From: Myxococcales bacterium
GTDB lineage: Bacteria > Myxococcota > Myxococcia > Myxococcales > Myxococcaceae
Direction of reading: 5' to 3'
Assembly (NCBI GenBank): GCA_016191815.1
Contig: JACPVI010000022.1
Location: 20,255 to 84,254 of the forward strand
Length of the DNA stretch: 64,000 nt
The stretch's first letter is position 1. The number at the start of each line of letters is the position of its first letter. The translations under genes and the position numbers were made by a program. Positions 1-7,840 of the stretch are shown one piece after another. The notes under the pieces are model-generated. The model had not been told where the DNA came from. It ran no database searches and worked only from the letters and a program-made list of their open reading frames with translations.

Positions 1-1289
1 TGCCCCTCCAGCCGCCTGGCGCTGGCCTTGGGGAGGATGGCGGTGCGAAAGCCCATCTTCGCCGCCTCGGCCAGTCTCGGTTCCAGCTGGGAGACCGCCC
101 GGACTTCTCCGGCCAGGCCCACCTCTCCCAGGACCAGGGTGTGCGGATCGATGGCGCGGTTTCTGAGCGAGGACACCAGCGCGGCGCACACCGCGAGGTC
201 GCTCGCCGGCTCGGCGAGCTGGATGCCTCCGGCGACGTTGACGAAGATGTCGCAGCCGACCAACTGGACGCCCTCCTTCTTCTCCAGCACCGCGGCGAGG
301 AGGGCCACCCGGTTGGTGTCCACGCCCATGGCGGTCCTTCGCGCGGTGCCGTAGCCGGTGGGCGCCACCAGGGCCTGCACCTCGACCAGGAGCGGCCGGG
401 TGCCGTTGACGGTGCTGGTCACCACCGAGCCCGCCTGGCCTTCGGGGCGCTCGGAGAGAAAGAGCGCCGAGGGGTCCGCCACCTCGGCGAGCCCGCTGCC
501 TTTCATCTCGAAGACGCCGATCTCGTTGGTGGAGCCGAAGCGGTTCTTGTGCGCCCGAAGGATGCGGAACGGGTGGCCGCGCTCGCCCTCGAAGTAGAGC
601 ACGGTGTCCACCATGTGCTCGAGCACCCTCGGGCCGGCGATGGAGCCGTCCTTGGTGACGTGGCCGACCAGGAAGGTGGGCACACCGCTCTTCTTGGCGA
701 AGGCCATCAGCCGGCCGGCCACCTCGCGCACCTGGGAGATGGAGCCGGGGGCGCTGGAGAGCTCGGGGAGGTACATGGTCTGGATGGAGTCCACCACCAG
801 CGCGGCGGGCCTCAGCTCCCCGGCGGCGGCCAGCGCTTTAACGGCGTCGGTCTCGGCGAAGAGGTGCAAGTTCGGCGAGGCCACTCCCAGCCGCTCGGCG
901 CGCATCTTCACCTGGCGAGGCGACTCCTCGCCCGAGACATAGAGGGCGGCGTGCTCGCGCGAGAGCCGGTCCAAGGCGGAGAGGAGCAGGGTGGACTTGC
1001 CGATGCCGGGGTCTCCGCCGAGCAGGACCAGCGAGCCGTCCACCACTCCGCCTCCGAGGACGCGGTCCAGCTCGGCGATCCCGGTGCTCTTCCGCGCCTC
1101 GGTCTCGGAGGGCACCTGGGCGATGGGGACTGGCTTTTGGCCGCCCGCAGCCGGCGGCCGGCGGGCCAGCTCGGGGACCAGCTCTTCCACCAGGGTGCCC
1201 CAGCCGCCGCAGTCGGGGCACCTTCCCAGCCACTTGGGAGCCTGGTGGCCGCAGGACTGGCAGGCGAAGAGCGTCTTGGGTTTGGCCAT
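1..1289 (-). CDS. radA: DNA repair protein RadA (Sms), 3' end outside window
   Basis: RadA is a RecA-like ATPase that helps process branched recombination intermediates. The start ATG is at 1289 and about 429 codons are visible; the frame is open to the window edge, so only the last 25 or so residues of the usual ~455 are missing. Visible marks are a C4 zinc ribbon (Cys10, 13, 24 and 27), Walker A GGDPGIGKST at residues 91-100, the RadA-specific KNRFG motif near residue 247, and the beginning of the Lon-like C-terminal domain (GGIQLAEPASDLA). The protein starts MAKPKTLFACQSCG, the normal family N-terminus, which fixes the start. Nothing in the sequence looks abnormal. Confidence 0.96.
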   Translation of the reverse strand, partial: MAKPKTLFACQSCGHQAPKWLGRCPDCGGWGTLVEELVPELARRPPAAGGQKPVPIAQVPSETEARKSTGIAELDRVLGGGVVDGSLVLLGGDPGIGKSTLLLSALDRLSREHAALYVSGEESPRQVKMRAERLGVASPNLHLFAETDAVKALAAAGELRPAALVVDSIQTMYLPELSSAPGSISQVREVAGRLMAFAKKSGVPTFLVGHVTKDGSIAGPRVLEHMVDTVLYFEGERGHPFRILRAHKNRFGSTNEIGVFEMKGSGLAEVADPSALFLSERPEGQAGSVVTSTVNGTRPLLVEVQALVAPTGYGTARRTAMGVDTNRVALLAAVLEKKEGVQLVGCDIFVNVAGGIQLAEPASDLAVCAALVSSLRNRAIDPHTLVLGEVGLAGEVRAVSQLEPRLAEAAKMGFRTAILPKASARRLEG

Positions 1290-1357
1290 GGCCCGCACAT
1301 AGCCGATCGCTCTGACGCTGAATCGGCCAGGGCGGGACACGCGGGCATCGGCCGGAC

Positions 1358-1570
1358 TTACGGGTCCTTCCTGAACTTGGGCCGCCAAGGGCCCGGAGCC
1401 TCCCTCGGGGTGGTGAGCAGGCCGTGCTCCTCCAGCCACTGCCGCTTCATCGGATCGCGCGGCTTGTGAGTGAGCTGCGAGGGATCGAGCCGCTCCCATT
1501 GCTCACCCAGGGCAGCGCGCCTGCGCCGCAGCTCTTCCTGGTACTCGTCGAAATCGATCTCGGCTGTCAT
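1358..1570 (-). CDS. small hypothetical protein coupled to a nucleotidyltransferase-fold gene
   Basis: This is a 70-residue, strongly charged protein (start MTAEIDFDEYQEELRRRRAA) with no signal peptide or membrane segment. Its ATG at 1570 overlaps the TGA of the upstream gene (ATGA), so the two are probably translationally coupled. I do not recognise a family. A tiny charged partner attached to a nucleotidyltransferase-like gene suggests a two-gene toxin-antitoxin or regulatory pair, but that is inferred from arrangement only. Confidence 0.6.
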   Translation of the reverse strand: MTAEIDFDEYQEELRRRRAALGEQWERLDPSQLTHKPRDPMKRQWLEEHGLLTTPREAPGPWRPKFRKDP

Positions 1571-2166
1571 GGTGTCTCCAGGCGCTGCCGCACGCGCCGG
1601 ACAATAGCGTCCAGCGAGTCTGGGCTGCGCATCTCCGCCGACAGCTGGTCGAGCGCGTCCAGCACCCGCTGCTCCGCAGCGCGGCGGCGAAGCTCCTCCG
1701 TGTGCAGTCCGGGGTGTAGCCGCAGCAGCATGAGCGCCGTGACGCCGTCAATCTCGGCGCCTCCCCACCTGAAGCCGTTCAAGCGATCGAGCAAGAGGTC
1801 CGGCACAGAAACGACTCGCAGCTTGCGGCCTCTCACATTTACGGTCACGGTCGACTCGCCGGGGTCCAGGTGAGCCGAAGGGAACTCCACCCACAGGCCG
1901 CACTCCGGGTGGACGTAGTGGCGTCCCTTCCTGTGGAAGCCCAGGCCCTCGAGCGCCGGTTGAGGATTGCCCGGTGCGACGAAGTCGATGTCCCCGCTCA
2001 CGTAGGCGCCAGCGGTGTGAAGCTGCGCCGCGCCTCCCCCCACCAGAATCGGGTCGATTCCGGCGGCGCGCAGCGCCTCGGCAATCAGCGCGGCCGCCTC
2101 GACGAGATGCTCCCGAATGTCGCCGCGCGCGCACACTGCCCGAAGCTCGTCCTGCAGCTCCATCAT
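1567..2166 (-). CDS. nucleotidyltransferase-fold protein (DUF6036/AbiEii-like)
   Basis: About 199 residues. The segment LVGGGAAQLHTAGAYVSGDI followed by DFV has the layout of a minimal nucleotidyltransferase core: a small-residue turn, then D-x-D about 15 residues later (SGDIDFV). This resembles the AbiEii/DUF6036 class of nucleotidyltransferase-like proteins, often found in toxin-antitoxin or abortive-infection loci. No signal peptide. I chose the double ATG (MMELQDEL) at 2166; the frame is open further upstream to 2232, but that extra part is Pro/Arg-rich and does not look like protein. It is coupled by ATGA to the 70-residue gene downstream. The activity and the toxin role are not shown by the sequence. 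Confidence 0.65.
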   Translation of the reverse strand: MMELQDELRAVCARGDIREHLVEAAALIAEALRAAGIDPILVGGGAAQLHTAGAYVSGDIDFVAPGNPQPALEGLGFHRKGRHYVHPECGLWVEFPSAHLDPGESTVTVNVRGRKLRVVSVPDLLLDRLNGFRWGGAEIDGVTALMLLRLHPGLHTEELRRRAAEQRVLDALDQLSAEMRSPDSLDAIVRRVRQRLETP

Positions 2167-2247
2167 GAGCCGATGATTAGTCCATCGGCCGGGAGGGGTC
2201 GAGGTGGGCCTGCCGATCGCCCTCGCGCCCAAAGGAGGCTAGCCTTC

Positions 2248-2628
2248 GTGTCGGGGGAGCCGATGCGCAAGAAGACTCCGGCGGCCGAGGAGCTGTTGCT
2301 CGCGGCCGAGCACCAGCTTGGAAGGCGGCTACCGGAGAAGTTCCGGGCCCGGCTTTTGCGGGAGAACGGCGGCGAGGTGCGCGCGCGGGGAGAGGCCTGG
2401 ACGCTCTACCCGGTGTTCGACCCCTCCGATGCCCAGAGCGCCAAGCGCACCGCCGGCCACCTGGTGCAGGCGACGGAGATGGCGCGCGAGTGGCGGGGCT
2501 TTCCGCAAGGCGCGGTGGCGATCGCCGAGAACGGAGACGGCGACTATCTGGTCCTTCGCGGCGCGGAGGTCGACCTGTGGGACAGCCACAGCGGCGAGAC
2601 CATCCCCGTGGCGGTGTGGTGGGGCTAG
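2248..2628 (+). CDS. SMI1/KNR4 family protein
   Basis: A 126-residue protein with the SMI1/KNR4 (SUKH) pattern: an acidic/basic N-terminal helix (EELLLAAEHQLGRRLPEKF), then LRENGGEV, a central FDPSD loop, and AIAENGDGDYLVLR near the C-terminus, the hallmark of the fold. SUKH proteins often act as immunity proteins against contact-dependent or polymorphic toxins, but no toxin gene lies beside it here. I chose GTG at 2248 because GGAGG (2234-2238) sits 9 nt upstream; ATG at 2263 is the alternative. It is transcribed away from the nucleotidyltransferase pair and converges on the frameshifted gene that ends at 2638. Confidence 0.75.
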   Translation: MSGEPMRKKTPAAEELLLAAEHQLGRRLPEKFRARLLRENGGEVRARGEAWTLYPVFDPSDAQSAKRTAGHLVQATEMAREWRGFPQGAVAIAENGDGDYLVLRGAEVDLWDSHSGETIPVAVWWG

Positions 2629-2637
2629 GTCGAAGCA

Positions 2638-3452
2638 CTAGTCTGCCGGCCACTGGTAGGTGAGCGACAACCAGGGCATGGGCACCAAGCCGAGCTCCAG
2701 CCCGCGCTGGGAGAACGTCCATACCCCGCCAGCGTCGACCGAGAATCGCTCGGCTATCAGGCGCACCGCCGCCGATTCGAAGAGGAAAAACTCCCGCCGC
2801 CCGAGGATCGGCATCAGCCAGTTCTCAGACACCAGCGCGACATTTCCGTCCACCCGCACGGCGCCGCTCAGAGTGACGATCAGCTCTCCCAGATCGAGCA
2901 CATCGGCAATGCTGCCGGCGATGATGAAGGGGTGCCCCAACGAGAGACTGAGGTGCGCATCCGGCTCCCCTAGCGTCGCGGTGAAAAGACAAAGCCGACT
3001 ACGAGGGGGCTGCCGAAGTCCCGCATCAGCAAGAGGGCCTGAGCGCCGGCAGCGAGGTGGAGCGTATCGCACACCGGCAGGCCACCCTTCACGGCGACGA
3101 TGGCGTTGAGACCGTCTACGCCCAAGAGCAAGGCCGGAAGGACGCTCTCGGCCTGCAGCGAGAGGTGGTCGGAGACCCCCACGCCCACCGATGAGAAGAA
3201 CAGCTCCTTTTGGGAGAAGTGGACCTCCCCTTGCTTCAGCATGAACGCGGAGGGGCCGTAGAGATACCGCGTCCTGGTCGGGTCCTCCAAGCCACGGATG
3301 CGCCTGCGCCGGGCCCACGAGTCCGGGTCAACATTGGGCCGGGGAACGTAGGGTTCGACCCGCGAGCCAACGCCTCCGTCGAGTTCGTCGGCTCGCGCCA
3401 GGCCGATCGAGGCCACTAGCGCAACCCACACCGCGACCGCGTTCTGCCGCAT
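2638..3452 (-). pseudogene. secreted protein of unknown function, interrupted by a -1 frameshift
   Basis: Reading from ATG 3452 gives a signal peptide (MRQNAVAVWVALVASIGLARA) and a secreted beta-rich protein (RYLYGPSAFMLKQGEVHFSQ, then SDHLSLQAESVLP) that stops at 2970 after VVGFVFSPRR. The continuation (TATLGEPDAHLSLSLGHPF to YQWPAD, end 2638) is in the -1 frame. The two reading frames join at a TTTT run on the minus strand near 2981-2985; one extra T there restores one open frame of about 270 residues. Similar secreted proteins with a YLYGPSAFML signature occur in myxobacteria as far as I recall; their function is unknown. It may be a true mutation or a homopolymer sequencing error. Confidence 0.7.
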
Positions 3453-3662
3453 GGCGGCGCACAGCCGAGCAGATCGCGACCGCGGCGCCACTCGCCTGGC
3501 CTCCGGCTTGCTCCAGACGAACGCCCAGTCCGGCGCAGGAGCTGAGCGAGGCGCGCGCGACGCAGCGCATACTTTGGGCACCGCCACTTGCTCGGCGAGG
3601 CGCGGCCGGCAATGGCCTCCGCGACGCCGAGATTTCGGCCGGGCTCACGGCAGGCGAGAAGG

Positions 3663-4484
3663 TCAGCTCAGGCTCTCGTTGTAGAACTTCTGGGCTGCCT
3701 GGCCCCGCGCCGGGTTGATGTACGCCGGCCGTTCGAAGTACCTGCAGAACGCCATCCCGGCGTCGTAGGCATTCCCGGACGCCCGGAGCTTGCCGAGGGC
3801 GTAGCTCTCGCCGTGGTTCAGCTCGTACCACAGGTACTCGAGCTGCCCCTTGAACGACGTGCTGCTGTAGCCGTGCTCCTTCGTCCACCGCTTCATCGCC
3901 TCGCCCCGCCCCAGGTGCCACTGCGCGACGCCGAAGGACGTCCCGCCGTCACCCACCGCGCTCGGGTTGAAGCCCGACTCGTACAAGAGGTTGCCCGCGA
4001 TGCCCGCGGCCTGGGCCCGGGTCAACCCCTTCGACATGAAGAACTTGATGGTCTGCTCCGCGTTTCCCTTCACCCCGGGTCGGTTCTCGATGCCCGACAC
4101 CGGGCTGGGGCCCGGCGTCACGGGCGCCGGCTGCTCCGGCGCCTTCCCGCCCGAAGGGATGTTCAGCATCTGCCCGGGGTAGATCAGGTTGGGGTTCTTC
4201 ACCTGCGGGTTCGCGTCGATGAGCGCCCGCAGGCTCACCCCGGAGCGTTGGGCGATGCCTGACATGGTGTCGCCCGCCCGCACCCGGTACTTCTCTCCGC
4301 CGGAATTCGAGCTCGGCCCGGGCTCGAACGTGTCCTTGGTGCCGGGAATCGTCACCTGCTGCCCGGCATAGATGAGGTTGGGGTTCTTGATTTGCGGGTT
4401 CGCGGAGATGAGCGCCTTCAACGTGACGTCGTTGCGCTGCGCGATGACCCACAGACTGTCGCCGGGACGAACGGTGACCTTCAT
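3663..4484 (-). CDS. LysM x2 + phage-tail-type lysozyme domain protein
   Basis: A 273-residue predicted peptidoglycan-binding and -cleaving protein. Two LysM modules lie at about residues 2-46 (VTVRPGDSLWVIAQRNDVTL) and 63-107 (YRVRAGDTMSGIAQRSG), joined by Pro-rich linkers to a domain at about 140-270 that matches the phage tail lysozyme family (Phage_lysozyme2), with the likely catalytic Glu in NLLYESGFNPSA. ATG 4484 has GGGAG 7 nt upstream; the frame extends to 4586 but that part is low quality. There is no signal peptide, so export would need a non-Sec route, lysis, or a phage-tail-like or type VI device. A TCTCG-AAAAA-CGAGA palindrome lies 38 nt upstream. Confidence 0.88.
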   Translation of the reverse strand: MKVTVRPGDSLWVIAQRNDVTLKALISANPQIKNPNLIYAGQQVTIPGTKDTFEPGPSSNSGGEKYRVRAGDTMSGIAQRSGVSLRALIDANPQVKNPNLIYPGQMLNIPSGGKAPEQPAPVTPGPSPVSGIENRPGVKGNAEQTIKFFMSKGLTRAQAAGIAGNLLYESGFNPSAVGDGGTSFGVAQWHLGRGEAMKRWTKEHGYSSTSFKGQLEYLWYELNHGESYALGKLRASGNAYDAGMAFCRYFERPAYINPARGQAAQKFYNESLS

Positions 4485-4521
4485 GACTACGCTCCCGCTG
4501 CCCCTTTGCTTCGTATTGGAT

Positions 4522-4536
4522 TCTCGAAAAACGAGA
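4522..4536. promoter_or_regulatory. short palindrome upstream of the LysM/lysozyme gene
   Basis: TCTCG-AAAAA-CGAGA is a perfect 5-bp inverted repeat around an A-tract, 38-52 nt upstream of the ATG at 4484. A related CGAGAAA/TTTCTCG inverted repeat lies just upstream of the VanY-type gene at 30462. It may be an operator or part of a promoter; that is inference from position and similarity only. Confidence 0.3.
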
Positions 4537-4567
4537 GGGCTGAGTTGCCTGGGTCCATGGCCAGGGC

Positions 4568-4720
4568 GGCACGAGCTGGACTTCACTTGCTTCGATTAGG
4601 CCTCGGAAATCCGAGGGCCAGGCTGAATTCCAGGTCGCGCGCAGCGGCGCAGCGGACCTGCCTGCTCAGCAATTCCGCGCGGTTACCCGGAGGCCGCGCC
4701 CGGCATCTGCTGTGCTCCGG
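4568..4720. repeat. interspersed repeat, copy 1
   Basis: This intergenic block of about 153 bp aligns along its whole length with 7833-7984. Shared segments in order are GGCACGAGCTGGACT, a hairpin CCTCGGAAATCCGAGG (4601-4616), TCAGGTCGCG-like CAGGTCGCG, CCTGCCT then AGCAATTCC, CGGTT, and GGCATC-N4-TGTGCTCC at the right end. The copies differ at many positions, so this is an old or loosely conserved element and not a recent duplication. It lies between the LysM gene and the Cys-rich lipoprotein gene, and the 3' end of the ORF at 4666-5007 runs into it. No coding potential of its own, no terminal inverted repeats and no target duplication are evident. Confidence 0.75.
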
Positions 4721-5007
4721 CCGGCGATGGGCCGAAGAACCGCCCTCACTCTTCCGATCATTCGCCCAGGGGCTCGGGCTTCACGCGGGGCGGCGCAGGC
4801 GTCAAGCAGGAACTTGAACGCTGTCCTCAGCTCCGGGTACTTGCGGCTGCTGTTCTCCACGGATTCCTTCAGCTCGTCCAGCCTGCGCTGCGCGACGTTC
4901 CCGGCGACCAGTCGGGCATCCTTGAGCGGCTCGTGGCGCAGCCTGTTGGCGGCGAGGACGGCTGACTCGCGAGCCTGCGCCCGCTCCTTCAGCTCTTCGC
5001 CGCACAT
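4666..5007 (-). CDS. small hypothetical protein overlapping the lipoprotein gene; C-terminus inside repeat
   Basis: A 113-residue reading frame that starts (ATG 5007) inside the end of the Cys-rich lipoprotein gene. The first ~75 residues look like a real helical protein (EELKERAQARESAVLAANRL ... LDELKESVENSSRKYPELRT). The last ~20 residues (to 4666) are translated from repeat copy 1 (4568-4720) and read like non-coding sequence, so the original C-terminus may have been replaced by the repeat. No family recognised. A coupled small gene or a chance frame are both possible. Confidence 0.4.
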   Translation of the reverse strand: MCGEELKERAQARESAVLAANRLRHEPLKDARLVAGNVAQRRLDELKESVENSSRKYPELRTAFKFLLDACAAPREARAPGRMIGRVRAVLRPIAGRSTADAGRGLRVTARNC

Positions 5008-5912
5008 CGGCCCGCGTCACAGGGGCCGAATCCCTCGCCGCCGCAACCGAAACGCCTGATGAAGCCATCCTGGCAGAAGCGCACGGCGTCACCTTCGCAG
5101 GCGGGCGCGTCCGTCGAGCACTCGTTTCCGCTGTACGCGCACCTGCCGGACTCGCAGCGCCGGTAGGTGGGCCTGGCGGAGCAGTCGAGGCGAGATTCCT
5201 TCTCGTCCGGACACGAGATGGCGACGGTCCCCTCGCAGCGCGACTCCGTGCCGCTGCAGCTCTTGTCGCCCACGCACTGAGGGTCGCCCCCGTCCGCCGG
5301 CACTGCGCAGCGCCGTCCCACTCGCCCGCAGTCGGCCAGCGCCAGCGTGTCCCCCAGGCACGCTTCGACGGAGTTGCCGCGGCAGACCGGCTTGCGGTCA
5401 GCGCTGCACCGCTCGAGGCCACAGGCATTGAACGCCGCGAAGAAGAAAGAGGTGCGGCCGCACACGCCGCCGAAGCGAGCACAGTCAACCGAGAAGCGGT
5501 GTCCGTCCCGGGTGCAGCCGGTCAGCACCGCTCCCTCGCAGCGTCCCCGCTCCAGCCCCTCGGGAGTACAGCTTCCGCCTTCGCCCGAGAGCGCCCAGCA
5601 GCGGTTGGCCTTGGTGCAGTCGCCTCGGGCCGACAACAGGCAGGAGTAGACCTCGCGGATGGGCTGCTCCAGCCCCGTCTTCACCGGCGGGTTGGACTCC
5701 AGGGTGCCCGGCAACGGCAGGTAGGGCGAAGTCTCCGAAGTACACGACTCGATCGATCCTCCGAAGATGTAATTGAGCTCCTTGGGCGAGCAGGCCTGGA
5801 GCGTCATGCAGATGCGCGCTGCGTCGTCGCGCCCGAACGCGGGCCCAGAGCAAGTGCAGCCCGCGCCCAGCATGGGCAGCAGCAAGGCCGATACAAGACC
5901 GAGGTGACGCAT
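4989..5912 (-). CDS. cysteine-rich lipoprotein
   Basis: A 307-residue predicted lipoprotein: hydrophobic leader with lipobox (LLPMLGAGC, Cys19), then a long Cys-rich exterior with many C-x(4-12)-C spacings in repeated units (CEGAVLTGCTRDGHR, CRGNSVEACLGDT, CEGTVAISCPDEKE, CEGDAVRFCQDGF). Each unit has the pattern C-x-G-x(1,3)-C/A-x2-C, as in Cys-rich surface proteins common in myxobacteria; disulphide-stapled repeats are likely. Function unknown. It is probably tethered to the outer membrane. The 113-residue ORF overlaps its stop. It is transcribed divergently from the Uma2 gene across 190 bp. Confidence 0.85.
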   Translation of the reverse strand: MRHLGLVSALLLPMLGAGCTCSGPAFGRDDAARICMTLQACSPKELNYIFGGSIESCTSETSPYLPLPGTLESNPPVKTGLEQPIREVYSCLLSARGDCTKANRCWALSGEGGSCTPEGLERGRCEGAVLTGCTRDGHRFSVDCARFGGVCGRTSFFFAAFNACGLERCSADRKPVCRGNSVEACLGDTLALADCGRVGRRCAVPADGGDPQCVGDKSCSGTESRCEGTVAISCPDEKESRLDCSARPTYRRCESGRCAYSGNECSTDAPACEGDAVRFCQDGFIRRFGCGGEGFGPCDAGRCAAKS

Positions 5913-6102
5913 CGGCGCTCCTTCGTGACCGGGCGGCCGTCTTCCGAGGTGCTCCGCGGCGTGTGGGCCGGAGCGAGTCTCCCACTCGCGAGCGAACGCC
6001 TCAACCTCGAAGCCGCCGCGAAGGGGACCGTCGCTGAGGCCGGCGGTTTGCTCTGGTCTCCTCTGGCGAGCGGATAGGTCCCTGGGTAAGCTCTCACGCC
6101 CG

Positions 6103-6717
6103 ATGGAGACGCTGGAAACCTACTTCGCGCAGCAGCCGCAGCGTCAGTTCACGGCCGATGAGTACCAGATGATGATCGATGCAGGCATCATCGCGGAGGA
6201 CGAACCGGTCGAGCTCCTGGAGGGCTTTCTCGTCGCCCGCGCTTCGGGGTCGCCGCTTCGCAACAGGTTGATTCGGAGATTGAACCGGCACTTCAGTCGC
6301 GCCCTGAGCGATGCCTACGAGGTCGGTGTGCAGACGTCGCTCAGTCTGGCGAGGTCCGTGCCCGAGCCTGACCTTTCGATCGTCCGGGTGTCCGAGGTAG
6401 ACACCGCCCCCCAACACCCGCGTAGCGCTGTGCTGGTGATTGAGGTTTCCGCAAGCTCGCTGGAATTCGACCGCCAGAAGGCGCGCATCTACGCAGGCGC
6501 GGGCATTCCCGAGTATTGGATCGTGAACGTCCACGAGCGGTGTGTCGAGGTGTACCTGAGGCCCGACCGCGAGCGCGCCCAGTACGCATCGAAGACGGTG
6601 GTCGAAGCGGGAGCCGTGTCGCCAAAGAGGCTCCGATGCCCGCCGGTGAAGTTGGCCGAGCTCTTTCGCTACCGGAGCCGCCAGCGTGCCAACGGAGCGC
6701 GCTACCCGCAGCACTAG
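6103..6717 (+). CDS. Uma2 family (DUF820) PD-(D/E)XK endonuclease
   Basis: A 204-residue member of the Uma2 family, which has a restriction-endonuclease-like fold. The core is visible as PEPDLSIVR (catalytic D), VLVIEVSASSLEFDRQKARI (E-x-S ... D ... K) and IPEYWIVNV, in the usual order and spacing; the N-terminal FTADEYQMMIDAGIIAEDE and VELLEGFLV segments are also typical. No signal peptide, so cytoplasmic. Uma2 genes are very abundant in some bacteria, but their biological role is poorly understood. It stands alone and is followed directly by a strong hairpin terminator overlapping its stop codon. Confidence 0.9.
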   Translation: METLETYFAQQPQRQFTADEYQMMIDAGIIAEDEPVELLEGFLVARASGSPLRNRLIRRLNRHFSRALSDAYEVGVQTSLSLARSVPEPDLSIVRVSEVDTAPQHPRSAVLVIEVSASSLEFDRQKARIYAGAGIPEYWIVNVHERCVEVYLRPDRERAQYASKTVVEAGAVSPKRLRCPPVKLAELFRYRSRQRANGARYPQH

Positions 6718-6749
6718 CCCAACTTCCGCCTGAACTGCGGAAGTTGGGC
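6717..6749 (+). terminator. hairpin terminator after the Uma2 gene
   Basis: A perfect 13-bp inverted repeat (GCCCAACTTCCGC / GCGGAAGTTGGGC) with a 7-nt loop begins at the last base of the stop codon. There is no T-run after it, so termination may be intrinsic but weak, or it may be a 3' mRNA-stability structure. Confidence 0.7.
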
Positions 6750-6831
6750 CCTAGCGCCTCGACCAGGGCGCGGCGATTCCTGTCTGTGGGCGCGGTTTGA
6801 CTCATCCGCGGGAGAGGCGGACAATTTCACT

Positions 6832-6842
6832 GGGGGGGGGGG
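6832..6842 (+). repeat. poly-G tract of 11 G
   Basis: Eleven consecutive G residues lie 27 nt upstream of the ATG (6870) and 13 nt upstream of the Shine-Dalgarno sequence of the decayed lipoprotein gene. Long mononucleotide runs change length by polymerase slippage and can alter promoter spacing. Here the downstream gene is already broken, so any function is probably historical. The run is also a site where a sequencing error is likely. Confidence 0.9.
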
Positions 6843-6869
6843 AAGTTGCCCCTTCCGGAGGAGGACTCG

Positions 6870-7840
6870 ATGCCTCGCTCACTGGCCTCGGCGGCTGCGT
6901 TAGAACACCGATGCCAATAACAAGGGAGACCCAGCAGGGAGACCCAGCGCGGCTGTGTGCCAACAAGGGCATCGACCTCTACAGCAAGTTCGATCGCTGC
7001 CACCCTTCCAGCAACACGGAAATCGCCTTCGCGAAGGACATCCGGGTGCAATGGGTGGATCCGGAGGACCTCTGGCAGTGCCGGTGCGAGTGCGACGACC
7101 CCTCCGCGCCGGGAGCGGTCATCGTGGCGCCCATCCAGGGATGCTCTCCAGGCGCCTTCGATGACGCCGAAGCAGGGGACCGTGCCCAGGCCTGCCAGCA
7201 CGTCTGTGGCGGAACGATGTGCGGGGATGCGCCGTCCTGCTGAATCGGCGCATGCCGAAGCGCAATCGCCGACGATCGGACGGCGTTCATCGTCCCTCCG
7301 CTGGGCTGCGAGACTGAGGCGCCTCCCATCCGCGTCTCACCTTCGGGCGACTACCAGATTCACCTCGACGAGGCGGCCTCCTTCGCCATCGTGGGGACGA
7401 TGGATGACAAGGGGAACCTCTCCGAGATGGGGCGAACGCAGCTCAGAGGACGAATCTGGCTCAACGAGAATCCGGACCCCAGCGGGCGCCGGGTGGACAT
7501 CGCGAACATGAGGCTCAGGGCCGCAGACTTCATCGTCTCCGGCGGGCCGCTGGGCGGCGTGAAGCTGAACATGACCAACACCGTCGACACTACTCCTCCG
7601 GTGCTGGACTTGGGCACCGCCACGGTTTGCTTGTGGCCGCCCAACCACGAATTCGCCCGGTTTGAGCTGGGTCGCGAGATTGCCTTCGCGCTCTCGGACA
7701 AATGCGACGCCAGCCCTTCCATTCAGATCATCGGCCTGGTCGCCGACGAGCAGGCCGATGCCCTGGGCTCGGGCTCAACGCAGCCAGATGTGGCTCATGG
7801 AAAGACGGCGGGATGCGTGCGCGCCGAGGGCCGGCACGAG
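6870..7840 (+). pseudogene. decayed lipoprotein gene (frameshift, in-frame stop, truncated end)
   Basis: ATG 6870 has an excellent ribosome site (GGAGGAGG, 6856-6863), but its frame closes at once; the protein-like frame is another one, beginning DASLTGLGGCVRTP with a lipobox (LGGC), so the signal peptide carries a frameshift or deletion. That frame reads CRCECDDPSAPGAVIVAP to MCGDAPSC, meets TGA at 7241-7243, then continues in the same frame (IGACRSAIADDRTAFIVPPL ... IHLDEAASFAIVGTMDDKGN). The last part (TVCLWPPNHEF ... SDKCDASPSIQIIGLVADEQ) is an HYR/LWPPNH-type extracellular domain that breaks off after PDVAHGKTAGCVRAEG, where interspersed repeat copy 2 begins. The three lesions together make this a clear pseudogene of a former surface lipoprotein. 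Confidence 0.75.

Noticed and set aside
3540..3600. GGGCACC-GCCAC-TTGCT resembles a sigma-54 promoter on the plus strand.
   Set aside because: The GG to GC spacing is 11, not 10, and no plus-strand gene follows within the next kilobase.
7241..7243. The in-frame TGA after MCGDAPSC could be read as selenocysteine.
   Set aside because: The gene has two other lesions and I see no convincing hairpin of the needed type after the TGA; decay is the simpler reading.
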